From: Spirochaetota bacterium
Lineage (GTDB): Bacteria > Spirochaetota > Spirochaetia > Treponematales > Rectinemataceae
Direction: 5' to 3'
NCBI GenBank assembly: GCA_029265615.1
Contig: JAJUIB010000002.1
Coordinates: 1-64,000 of the forward strand
Length of the DNA: 64,000 nucleotides
A program made the translations under genes and the position numbers. Shown piece by piece: positions 32,916-40,958 of the stretch. Every line of letters begins with the position of its first letter. The first letter of the stretch is position 1. The notes below the pieces were generated by a model that saw only the letters and a program-made list of their open reading frames with translations, had not been told where the DNA came from and ran no database searches.

Positions 32916-35092
32916 CGGCATTCATCGAGGCGGTGCGCGGCACCTATGCGGCCGAGGACGTCGCGCGCATCGAGCGTGCGCTCGAATTCGCCATGGAACG
33001 CTTTGCCGAGGTCCTTCGCGCGAGCGGCGAGCCTGCATGGACGCACGACCTCCGCGTCGGCCGCATACTCGTCGAGCTTGGCATGGACGCCAACTCCGTG
33101 ATCGCCGGTATCCTCCACGATTGCCTTGAACCCTTGGGCGACGCCGATGTTCCCCCTGCGAGCGCCGAGTCAGCCCTCCCGCGCCGCAGCGCCGTCGAGG
33201 CGGCGAAGCCGGTAGCGGGCATTGCGCCTGAGCGGCTTAAAGCCGAATTCGGGCAGACTGCCGCAAGTCTCGTCGAGGGCGTTTCGCGTCTTGCCGCCCT
33301 CCGTGCGAAAAACAAGACGGTTCAGGCTGCGGAGACGATGCGCAAAATGCTCTTCGCGATGACGCGCGACATCCGCGTGATTCTTGTGAAGCTCGCCGAC
33401 AAGCTCGACAGCATGCGGACGCTCAAACACCTCCCTGAAGAGCGGCAGAAGGAGATAGCCGCCGAGTGCCTCGACATTTACGCGCCGCTCGCCGATCGGC
33501 TGGGCGTGAGCTGGATCAAAGACGAGCTCGAGGACCTCGCACTCAAGGCGCTGAACCGCGAGGCATTTGACCAGATCAAGGGACTCGTCGCGGCCAAGAA
33601 GGGCGAACGCGAGAGCTACCTCGTGCGTGTCGAACGGGCGATCCGCGAGGCCGCCACTGCCGAGGGGATTGAGGTCGAATTGTCCGCCCGCGCGAAGCAC
33701 TTCTATTCGATCTACCAGAAGATGCGCAAGCGCGGAAAGGGCGCCGAGGAACTCTACGACCTTCTCGGTGTGCGCCTCATCACGGGGACGGACAATGACT
33801 GCTACGCCCTCCTCGGCCTCGTTCACCGCCTCTGGAAGCCGATCGAGGGGCGCTTCAAGGACTACATCGCCATGCCGAAGTCGAACGGCTATCGCAGCCT
33901 CCACACGACGGTGATGTGCTACGAGGGGCGGCTTCTCGAGGTACAGATCCGCACGCGCGAGATGCATCGCGTCGCGGAGTACGGGGTCGCCTCGCACTGG
34001 CTCTACAAAAAGGGCACGACAACGGAGGCGCCGCGGCCAGAGGACCTCCCTATCGTGAACCGGCTCAAGGAGTGGGGGGAATTCCTTGCAAGTGGCGAGG
34101 GCTACCTCGAAGAAATAAAGCGCGAGCTCCTTAAGGATTCCATCTTCGTCTTCACGCCGAAGGGTGACGTCATCGAGCTTCCCGCGGGCGCAGGCCCCCT
34201 CGACTTCGCCTATGCAATCCACACCGATGTCGGCAACCGTTGTATGGGGGCCAAGGCGGATGGTCAGATCGTCCCGCTTGACGGAGAACTCAAGAACACG
34301 CAGGTGGTCGAGATTCTCACCTCGCCCCAGGCGCATCCGACGATGAACTGGCTCCCCCTCGCCAAGACTTCGAAGGCGCGGCAGAAAATCCGCGCCTGGC
34401 TTGTCCAGTCCGGCCAGGTTCTCGCCTTTGAGCGCGACATCGTCGCGGCAAAGCGCCAATCCTCCGCGGAGCGGGCCGAGGAGCGGAAGGCTAGCGCCCA
34501 CGCCGCGGCGGGGCATGGCGATGCCGCGCAACGCGAGGCCGAAGAAAGGCGCGCCGCGGAACCGAAGGCTCAACTCCGCGGGCCCCTCGAGGGGCGCGGC
34601 GAAACGACGGTATACCGCCGCGTCGCTCCCGGCGAGGCGCTCAGAAATGAAAAGGCGGGCGTTGCAATTGGCGGGCAGAAAAACCTTATGATCCGCATCG
34701 CGGGCTGTTGCCGCCCCGTCACGGGCGACGCCATCGTCGGCTACGTTTCGCGGGGCCGCGGCATCATCGTGCATCGCGCCGACTGTCGGAGCCTCGCCGC
34801 CGTGCCCGACTTCGCCGAGCGGCGCATCGAGGTGAGCTGGGCGCAGACTTCGGCGCTTGTGTCGTCGCGCTTTCGCGTCACGGCCCGGCGCAGCCCCGAT
34901 CTTTTCGCGGAAATCGAATCCGCGATGCACAAGTTCGAGGGGCGCATCCGCGAAGGCCGACTCGGCGAGCGGGGGGATGGCAACCTCGAGGGCTCCTTCA
35001 CGATGGAGCTCCGCTCGCGTGACGATGTCCGTCGTGTCGTCAAGGCGCTCCGCGGCCTTCCCTCGGTTATCTCTATCGAAGAAGAGGACTAG
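32900..35092 (+). CDS. Rel/SpoT-type (p)ppGpp synthetase/hydrolase
   Basis: Domains in order over 730 residues: HD hydrolase (about 25-190), synthetase (about 240-360, with GRFKDYIAMPKSNGYRSLHT), TGS (about 410-475, DSIFVFTPKGDVIELP) and a C-terminal ACT-type domain after an Ala/Glu-rich linker. The synthetase has RFKD rather than RelA's EFDD, which marks a bifunctional Rel/SpoT type. In the HD domain the usual HDxxED is HDCLEP (73-78), so the second acidic residue is lost, and about 30 residues after it look inserted. The ATG lies within the end of prmC. It controls the stringent response. Confidence 0.93.
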   Translation: MDERVTAFIEAVRGTYAAEDVARIERALEFAMERFAEVLRASGEPAWTHDLRVGRILVELGMDANSVIAGILHDCLEPLGDADVPPASAESALPRRSAVEAAKPVAGIAPERLKAEFGQTAASLVEGVSRLAALRAKNKTVQAAETMRKMLFAMTRDIRVILVKLADKLDSMRTLKHLPEERQKEIAAECLDIYAPLADRLGVSWIKDELEDLALKALNREAFDQIKGLVAAKKGERESYLVRVERAIREAATAEGIEVELSARAKHFYSIYQKMRKRGKGAEELYDLLGVRLITGTDNDCYALLGLVHRLWKPIEGRFKDYIAMPKSNGYRSLHTTVMCYEGRLLEVQIRTREMHRVAEYGVASHWLYKKGTTTEAPRPEDLPIVNRLKEWGEFLASGEGYLEEIKRELLKDSIFVFTPKGDVIELPAGAGPLDFAYAIHTDVGNRCMGAKADGQIVPLDGELKNTQVVEILTSPQAHPTMNWLPLAKTSKARQKIRAWLVQSGQVLAFERDIVAAKRQSSAERAEERKASAHAAAGHGDAAQREAEERRAAEPKAQLRGPLEGRGETTVYRRVAPGEALRNEKAGVAIGGQKNLMIRIAGCCRPVTGDAIVGYVSRGRGIIVHRADCRSLAAVPDFAERRIEVSWAQTSALVSSRFRVTARRSPDLFAEIESAMHKFEGRIREGRLGERGDGNLEGSFTMELRSRDDVRRVVKALRGLPSVISIEEED

Positions 35093-35105
35093 TCTCCCCG
35101 CATGC

Positions 35106-36617
35106 TTATCTAGCACGCGGTCTTGCGGCTCCTGGGCGCGGCACTACGGCGCCGATGCGGGGGGCGCTTTCGAACGCGCGCCGGGATGCGCGGAGTAGCG
35201 CGAGGGGGGTGGCGGCCTCTATGTCGTCGGCGAGTCGAGCTGGCCCGCTACCGTCTCCCCCCCGCGCGAGGTCTTCCGCGATCGCGGCCGCGATGTCGCG
35301 TGCGGCATCGTGGTTGCCATACGCCGTACTGAGCGCAAGGGCTTTATACGCGGAAAGTTCGCTTTCGATTGTGGCCGTGCCGCCTGTGTCGAGCGATAGG
35401 CATTCGCCTTCACACAGTCGTCTTACGGCCGCAAAGACTGCGGCCTCGCCTGATGCGGCGTTTGCAAGGCCCGTGATGCACAGCCTGACGCCGCAGGCCG
35501 CCTCCGTCGCGCGCGCCTGTGCCGCGTCCTCCCCCTTAAGCGCGAGTTCGGCGGCAAGGAGTCTTTCGAGCATGCGGAGCGCTACGGCCCGCGCACCGCG
35601 TTCCTCGGCCGCAGTGCCTTGAGACGCAAAGCGCGCGACTAGGGTGGCGCTCCGCGCTCCGGGTGGCGCGATAACAAGGGAGCGGCCCTCCTCAACTGCG
35701 CTGCGAGCGGCGTCGTCGCAAGCGACGGCGTCGCTCGCGACGCCTCCCCCGGACGCCCTGTCCCCCTCGCCTGTCGCGGCGCGTACCGCGGCACGGCGGT
35801 AAAGCGCCGCGAAGATCGTCCTACCGAGCGTCTCTATGTCGAGGTCGCCGCAGACCGCGAAGGACGGGAGAGGCGCTGTGGCGGCATTGTTCCAAAAGGC
35901 CTCGAGCGCCGCATGCGAAAGTCCCGTAAGCGCGGTGCGGTCGCCGAGGGCGCCCACACCGCCTGCGGCGCGAGCGGCAAGTCGCTCAGGATCGACGGAT
36001 TCTTCGAGCGCAGCGCGCTCAAGGTCGCGGATGGCCGCAAGGTATGCGGCCTTGTCTGGCGCAGGCCCGCCAAAGGTTGCCGCAAGCGACGCAAAGAGGC
36101 CCGGGAAATCCTCGGTTGTCGATTCGAGGAGAAGTGCGAAGCCGAGCGCCTCCGTCTGCACGAGCTCAAGCCGGGCACCGGGCGGAAGCGCAACCGCGGC
36201 GGCGAAGCTCCTTCCCGCCGCGATGAGTGTAAGGGCGGGAAGGGGGCCATCTTTCGCCGTTCCGGGAAGGAACAGATAGGCTGCGGCGAGGGGCCTATGC
36301 GCAAGACGGCGCAGGACGAGCTTCGAGCCAGATAGGGGCTCAAGGCGGCTCGTCTCGGCGAGTGCCGTGCGGAGAAAGATGCTTGTCGGCCGTGGCGGCA
36401 TCGGGGTCGAGGAGGGCGCAAGCTCCGACGTGGCCTCCGCTTGCGGTCGTTCTGCGGCGGGCTTCTCATGCACCGCCCCGCCACCATGCGGTTGTGAAGG
36501 AGGGGGAGGCGTGACTGCACAGCCTGCGAGTACGAATGCAAGCGTCGCGGCGAGAAAACGCGCCACGCCGCGTTTGCGGGCTGCGCTCCTTTCTGACAAA
36601 AAAATCAGCGCTGCCAC
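35106..36617 (-). CDS. M16-like lipoprotein without zinc site (503 aa)
   Basis: A lipoprotein signal ends in FVLAGC (Cys near 33). The rest has the alpha/beta layout and TLVARFASQGTA-type strands of the M16 (insulinase/MPP) fold but no HxxEH motif, so it is probably the non-catalytic partner. The gene overlaps the catalytic M16 gene upstream by 13 nt. The start is uncertain: GTG at 36617 gives a signal with a long basic leader, and GTG nearer the hydrophobic core (about 36566) would give a shorter one. Like mitochondrial MPP alpha and beta, the two proteins may form a heterodimer at the membrane. Confidence 0.75.
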   Translation of the reverse strand: MAALIFLSERSAARKRGVARFLAATLAFVLAGCAVTPPPPSQPHGGGAVHEKPAAERPQAEATSELAPSSTPMPPRPTSIFLRTALAETSRLEPLSGSKLVLRRLAHRPLAAAYLFLPGTAKDGPLPALTLIAAGRSFAAAVALPPGARLELVQTEALGFALLLESTTEDFPGLFASLAATFGGPAPDKAAYLAAIRDLERAALEESVDPERLAARAAGGVGALGDRTALTGLSHAALEAFWNNAATAPLPSFAVCGDLDIETLGRTIFAALYRRAAVRAATGEGDRASGGGVASDAVACDDAARSAVEEGRSLVIAPPGARSATLVARFASQGTAAEERGARAVALRMLERLLAAELALKGEDAAQARATEAACGVRLCITGLANAASGEAAVFAAVRRLCEGECLSLDTGGTATIESELSAYKALALSTAYGNHDAARDIAAAIAEDLARGGDGSGPARLADDIEAATPLALLRASRRAFESAPRIGAVVPRPGAARPRAR

Positions 36618-38071
36618 CAGAAGGCGTTCATCGGCGTGACGAGTTCGAAGCCCGCGTTGTCGAAGGCCTTGCGCTCCCGCTCATAGTCGGCGGGATTCAT
36701 CCTCAGCGCCACGACTTCGAGGTTGCGCATAAAGTAGGTGTCGAGAAAAGACATAAGCTCAGCGCGGCCGGTCCGTGCAATGGCGGCCGGATAGCCGAAA
36801 AAGTAGTCGGCCGAGGCTGAGCCCCACCAGAAGGCGAGCGACTCGACAAATCCGTCTGCGGTTTCAAGGGCTCGGTTCCTCGCCGCGAGGAGCCGAGCGC
36901 GGGCGGCGGCATAGTCGGCTTCGGTGTAATAGCCGCTCTCGCCGCGCATCGCGGTGAGCTCGAAGCCGCGCACCCGTTCCTTGAAGAGCCGCGTACGTTC
37001 GACCGCGGGTAGCGCTGGGTCGGTCGCGAAATAGGCCGAAATGGAGAGCGTTGCGCCGTCGCGCTGGCTCACATAGTAGGCGGAGAGGGGGTCGCGGCCG
37101 TAGAGCTTCGGCACTTCTTTGGCCACGGATTTCTTGAATTTGCCGGCGGGATCCGCGACGAGCGCCGACCAAAGGTCGGCGGCATAGCTTGCCTGGGGGT
37201 CGCTCTGGAGGTCGGGGCCGCGATAGCGGGCTTCCACCAGGGCAAGCCCCTCGGGCACGGTGGCATCGGGGTAGACGATCCAGGTGGGGCGCGGCACACC
37301 AGGCCGCGGATGCGGGGGAAGGGGATTTTTCCAAGGGTTTTCGCGGCTCTCCCAAGTGCCGAAGATGGCACGGATCGCCGCAAGCGTCGCTTCGGGGTCG
37401 ACGTCGCCGCCGACTATAAGCGCCGCGTTCGCAGGCTGAAAGTAGGCATCACGGAGTTTTTCAAGGGCCTCGGTGCCGAGGGCAAGGAGCGCCTTTTCGG
37501 CTCCATCGGGGTCGCGACGCCAGGGATAGCGGGCAAAGAGCCGCCTTTGGACCGCCGCTTCGAACACCGCGTCGGGATCGGTCGTGCGGAGGCGGAGCTC
37601 CTCGAGGACCGCCGCGCGCGCCCCCATGAGCGCGGCCTCCGCAATCGGTGCCGGCTTGACGAAGCGCTCGGCCCAGAAGCGGAGACCCTCGGCCACGCGG
37701 TTCGAGGCTAGCCTCATCCAGTAGCTCGCCGCGTCGGCACCCAGGGTGCCGCCCCATTCCGCCGCACCGATGCGTAAAAGCGCCGCCTGGGCACTAGCCG
37801 ATGCGCCGCGGTGGCCGCCCAGCGCGAGGTGCTCGAGGAGATGGAAGGCGCCTGAGGTGTCGGCGCTCTGCGCGGCGGCTCCCGCCCTGAAGACGATCTG
37901 GATGCGCGCAAGCGGGGTGGCGTGATCCTCGTAGACGAACACCTCAAGCCCGTTGTCGAGTTTTGCGCGGCTTAATCCCGCCGGGATATCCGGCTTTGCG
38001 CCCACCGTCTGGGCGCAAAGCGGCGCGAGGAGCGCAAGAGCGCAGAGCATGGCGAGCATCGTCCGTTTCAT
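36605..38071 (-). CDS. Periplasmic M16 zinc metallopeptidase (488 aa)
   Basis: A Sec signal peptide (MKRTMLAMLCALALLAPLCA) directs export. The zinc site is the inverted motif HLLEH (77-81), and the third ligand is Glu 157 in AAVLEELRLR, 76 residues downstream as in the family. The protein should degrade peptides or process envelope proteins. A GAGGAG site precedes the ATG. It is the first gene of a two-gene unit with the inactive M16-like lipoprotein, driven by a promoter with perfect TTGACA. Confidence 0.9.
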   Translation of the reverse strand: MKRTMLAMLCALALLAPLCAQTVGAKPDIPAGLSRAKLDNGLEVFVYEDHATPLARIQIVFRAGAAAQSADTSGAFHLLEHLALGGHRGASASAQAALLRIGAAEWGGTLGADAASYWMRLASNRVAEGLRFWAERFVKPAPIAEAALMGARAAVLEELRLRTTDPDAVFEAAVQRRLFARYPWRRDPDGAEKALLALGTEALEKLRDAYFQPANAALIVGGDVDPEATLAAIRAIFGTWESRENPWKNPLPPHPRPGVPRPTWIVYPDATVPEGLALVEARYRGPDLQSDPQASYAADLWSALVADPAGKFKKSVAKEVPKLYGRDPLSAYYVSQRDGATLSISAYFATDPALPAVERTRLFKERVRGFELTAMRGESGYYTEADYAAARARLLAARNRALETADGFVESLAFWWGSASADYFFGYPAAIARTGRAELMSFLDTYFMRNLEVVALRMNPADYERERKAFDNAGFELVTPMNAFWWQR

Positions 38072-38119
38072 GGGCTTCTCCTCTTCGGGCTCGGGCGCAT
38101 GGCGGCGCCGTGCGGGCCC

Positions 38120-38149
38120 ATACTAGACCGCGCAAAAAAGCGTTGTCAA
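38120..38149 (-). promoter_or_regulatory. Promoter of the M16 pair
   Basis: TTGACA and TAGTAT are spaced by 18 nt. The leader contains a ten-residue mini-ORF (ATG at 38100) whose TGA overlaps the M16 start codon as ATGA. Confidence 0.65.
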
Positions 38150-38176
38150 GGAAAGTGGGCTGTGCGGCCTGGTAGC

Positions 38177-38205
38177 TTTCAGGTGCGCGCTCGTGCTACC
38201 ATTAT
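38177..38205 (+). promoter_or_regulatory. Promoter of the transglycosylase gene, leaderless type
   Basis: TTTCAG, 17 nt, CATTAT, then TCGTCT and the ATG. The boxes are weak individually; the spacing matches the other leaderless promoters. Confidence 0.45.
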
Positions 38206-38211
38206 TCGTCT

Positions 38212-39129
38212 ATGCTTCCGCTTGTACGCGGCGACGCGGGCTACCGTCGCCGAACCGAACCCTATAAAGGTCAAGCTCTCCTCGAGGCGCGACTTGCACG
38301 GGCCATCTATGCCGGGCTCATCCTCGATCCAGCGCTACGTCCGCCGCCAAAGACGCAGCACGCCCGCTCTTGCGCTTCTGAGCAGCCTTGGTTCTGGGCG
38401 CCGCCCCCCGAGCTCCTGGTGCATGAACCACAGCCGCCACGGTGCCGGGGCCGAGCGCTATGCCTTGCGCGGGCCACATTTGCCCTCATACTCGGCGCCC
38501 ACCTTTTTTACCTACTCGCGACCGCCCTCCTCATCACGGCGTACCGCCGCATCGACCCCGCATGCACCGTGCTCATGGCCTACCGTGCTTGGGGTAACGG
38601 CTGGAAGGTGACGCCCCCCCGCCCCGTAAAGCTCTCGGCGGTGCCGAGCCATGTAAAGCGCATGCTCGTCGCCGTGGAGGACAATAAGTTCTACGAGCAC
38701 CACGGACTCGACTTTGAGGCGGTGAAGCGGGCCAAGGAGATCAACGCGCGTCTTGGGAGGCCGCTCTATGGCGGATCGACGCTGACGATGCAGCTTGCAC
38801 GCACGCTTTTTCTCGTGCCGGAAAAGAGCTACCTCCGCAAGTATCTCGAGGTCATCGCCGCCCTTGAGCTCGAACTTATCCTTCCCAAGGAGCGCATCCT
38901 CGAGCTCTATTTCGGCTACGCCGAATGGGGCAAGGGCGTTTTTGGCATTGAGGCCGCCGCCCGCGCGCACTATGGCCGCCCACTTGCGCAGCTCTCCCGT
39001 GACGAGGCTGCGCGCCTTGTCGCCCTTCTTTCCTCGCCGATTAAGTACAAGCCCTCCACGCTCGAGCGTAGCGCTATTCTCCGCTCTCGCTATCTCTTTC
39101 TTGCGCGGCGCTTCGTCGAGCGGGGCTAA
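38212..39129 (+). CDS. Monofunctional peptidoglycan glycosyltransferase (GT51, MtgA-like)
   Basis: The GT51 domain (about 135-290) polymerises lipid II into glycan strands. VAVEDNKFYEHHGLDFEAV carries the first catalytic Glu and GGSTLTMQLARTLFL the second motif; ERILELYFGYAEWGKGVFGIEAAA is the third conserved block. A membrane anchor is at about 88-110. The first 85 residues are Arg/Pro-rich and unlike the family, so the true start could be further in, but the promoter geometry supports 38212. There is no transpeptidase domain. It converges with the UPF0178 gene, overlapping its stop. Confidence 0.87.
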   Translation: MLPLVRGDAGYRRRTEPYKGQALLEARLARAIYAGLILDPALRPPPKTQHARSCASEQPWFWAPPPELLVHEPQPPRCRGRALCLARATFALILGAHLFYLLATALLITAYRRIDPACTVLMAYRAWGNGWKVTPPRPVKLSAVPSHVKRMLVAVEDNKFYEHHGLDFEAVKRAKEINARLGRPLYGGSTLTMQLARTLFLVPEKSYLRKYLEVIAALELELILPKERILELYFGYAEWGKGVFGIEAAARAHYGRPLAQLSRDEAARLVALLSSPIKYKPSTLERSAILRSRYLFLARRFVERG

Positions 39130-39632
39130 GGGACGAAAGGCCCTTGAGGGCGCTTGAGCGCGCGCGTCAGTTCGCGGTCGAGCGCGTCGGCAAAGCTCTT
39201 GAATTCCCGCGGTCCCCAGCTCCGCGCGCGCGGCGACTCGGGCGCAAGGCCGAGCGCGCGAAGCTCTGCGGCGCGATCGCGGGCCGAACGCCGTTCGCGA
39301 ACGTTTTCGCGCGTGAAAACCTCGCCCCGGTCGTTGAGCGCGGTCACATCCATTTCGGCAAGGCGTTCGGCGAGGGGGAGGTCCCGCGTCACGGCGATGT
39401 CGCCCGCCGCGGCGCGGGCCAGGAGCTCCCGGTCCGCGGCATCCGGGCCGCCCTCGACGAGTACGAACTCGCAAGCTGGCCCGACCTTGAGGAGCCGGGC
39501 GGCGATAAAGACGAGGCGGTAGCGCGGCTCGCGCGATTCGCGCGCCGCCCGCTCAAGCTCCGCGGCTGCCCGCCGCTCGAGTAGCTCGCGGAGCTCCGCC
39601 TGGAGGCTATCCGCGTCGGCGAGAATGCGCAC
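39126..39632 (-). CDS. UPF0178 (YaiI/YqxD) family protein
   Basis: This 168-residue PIN-like-fold protein contains RILADADSLQ at the start, VTRDLPLAERLAEMDVTALNDRGEVFT in the middle and FADALDRELTRAL at the end, the family pattern. The GTG at 39632 is preceded by GGAGG 7 nt upstream and gives the usual length. It lies 4 nt after manA, so both are on one message. The family's biochemical role is unsettled; a nuclease-like role is suspected from its fold. Confidence 0.88.
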   Translation of the reverse strand: MRILADADSLQAELRELLERRAAAELERAARESREPRYRLVFIAARLLKVGPACEFVLVEGGPDAADRELLARAAAGDIAVTRDLPLAERLAEMDVTALNDRGEVFTRENVRERRSARDRAAELRALGLAPESPRARSWGPREFKSFADALDRELTRALKRPQGPFVP

Positions 39633-39636
39633 CGCG

Positions 39637-40875
39637 CTACCTCCGCGCGTTGGAACGCTCCACCGCGCGGGGCACCGAGGCGCGATAGGCGATTCCGTTT
39701 CCCGCGAGTCGGTAACGGCCTGCGTCGGCGCCCACGAAGACCGACGTGCCGCGTCCGAGTTTAAGGCTCCCTGTGTCCTCGGACAGCTCGAGGCCTCCTT
39801 CGATGCAGAGGAGTATCTCCGGGCCCTCCGGCGCAAGCTCGACGCTGTCGTTGTGCACATAGAGGCGGGAGAGCTGGAAATCCGGCGCGAAGGAGGGGTA
39901 GAGCTCCTCGAATGCCGAAAGACGGCGGGGGGTAAGGGGCTCGGGCTTTCCCATATCGAAGCTGAGTACCGACACGAGTTCGGGCACATCCACATGCTTT
40001 TTGGTGAGTCCGCCGCGGATCACGTTGTCCGAGTTTGCCATGAGCTCGAGCGCGGTTCCCGAAAGGTAGGCGTGGAGCTCTCCCGTCTCGATGTAGGCTG
40101 CCTGTCCCGGCTCGAGGACGAGGTGGTTGAGTACGAGCGGCGCGAGCGCACCCATGTCGTCGGGATAGAGATCGAGGAGCTTCCCGATCCAGCGAAAGGA
40201 CTCGGCGCGGGCCTGCGGGATACGCCCTTCCGCAAGGAGCCGTGCGGTTGCCGCTCTCGTGCGCGCGAGCATCGTCCGGCGCTCCTCGGGATCGGTGCTA
40301 AGCATTGAGTAAAACAGCACCGAAAGCTCGACCCGCCCGGGCGAACGTTCGAGCCGCCCGACATAGCGCGCGCGCTGTTCGGGCGCGATGATACCGATGT
40401 TTTCGATAATCTCCTCGATGGGCCTAAAGCCGCACAGACCCTCGAAGCGGCTGAGCGCGACGGTCATTTCGGGCTTGTGGTTGGCGTCACGGTAGTTGCG
40501 TTCAGGTGCGTCGAGAGGGATGCCCGCAAAATTCTCGCGCTCATAGCCGCGCTCCGCCTTCCGTTTCGAAGGGTGGGCCTGGATCGACAGCGGCGCGCCC
40601 GCGGAGAGCACCTTGAAGAGGAAGGGAAGGGCACCGCCAAAGCGTTCCGCCGTCGATGCGCCGAGGAAGCGCGCGGGGTCTTCGGCGATGAGCGCATCAA
40701 GGGGCCGCCGCCCCCCCTCGACGAGCGCGATCGAGGGCGCCTTGGGGTGCGCACCCATCCAGAGTTCAGCAAGGGGGGCTTTGTCGGGGTTGGGGATGCC
40801 GAGGGTTTCGGAGAGGCCGTCGACGCTTCCCCACTCGTAGCGTTGGATTGGATTTTCTAGGATATATGCTCGCAT
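39637..40875 (-). CDS. manA: Mannose-6-phosphate isomerase, class I
   Basis: This 412-residue zinc enzyme interconverts mannose 6-phosphate and fructose 6-phosphate. Cupin-fold zinc ligands are in IQAHPSKRKA and NHKPEMTVAL, and the GELHAYLSG and NVIRGGLTKKHVD blocks are typical of class I. The -10 box ends 8 nt before the ATG and there is no ribosome site, so the mRNA should be leaderless. It supplies mannose phosphate for glycoconjugates or lets mannose enter glycolysis. Confidence 0.95.
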   Translation of the reverse strand: MRAYILENPIQRYEWGSVDGLSETLGIPNPDKAPLAELWMGAHPKAPSIALVEGGRRPLDALIAEDPARFLGASTAERFGGALPFLFKVLSAGAPLSIQAHPSKRKAERGYERENFAGIPLDAPERNYRDANHKPEMTVALSRFEGLCGFRPIEEIIENIGIIAPEQRARYVGRLERSPGRVELSVLFYSMLSTDPEERRTMLARTRAATARLLAEGRIPQARAESFRWIGKLLDLYPDDMGALAPLVLNHLVLEPGQAAYIETGELHAYLSGTALELMANSDNVIRGGLTKKHVDVPELVSVLSFDMGKPEPLTPRRLSAFEELYPSFAPDFQLSRLYVHNDSVELAPEGPEILLCIEGGLELSEDTGSLKLGRGTSVFVGADAGRYRLAGNGIAYRASVPRAVERSNARR

Positions 40876-40883
40876 GATCGGAG

Positions 40884-40912
40884 AGTGTACCTGTATCTTT
40901 GTGCGTGCGCAA
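40884..40912 (-). promoter_or_regulatory. manA promoter, leaderless type
   Basis: TTGCGC, 17 nt, TACACT on the minus strand, then CTCCGATC and the ATG. Confidence 0.6.
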
Positions 40913-40958
40913 CCGCGCTTTAGGCGCGCTAGCGGCGTTCATGATGGATGCGCGAAGC

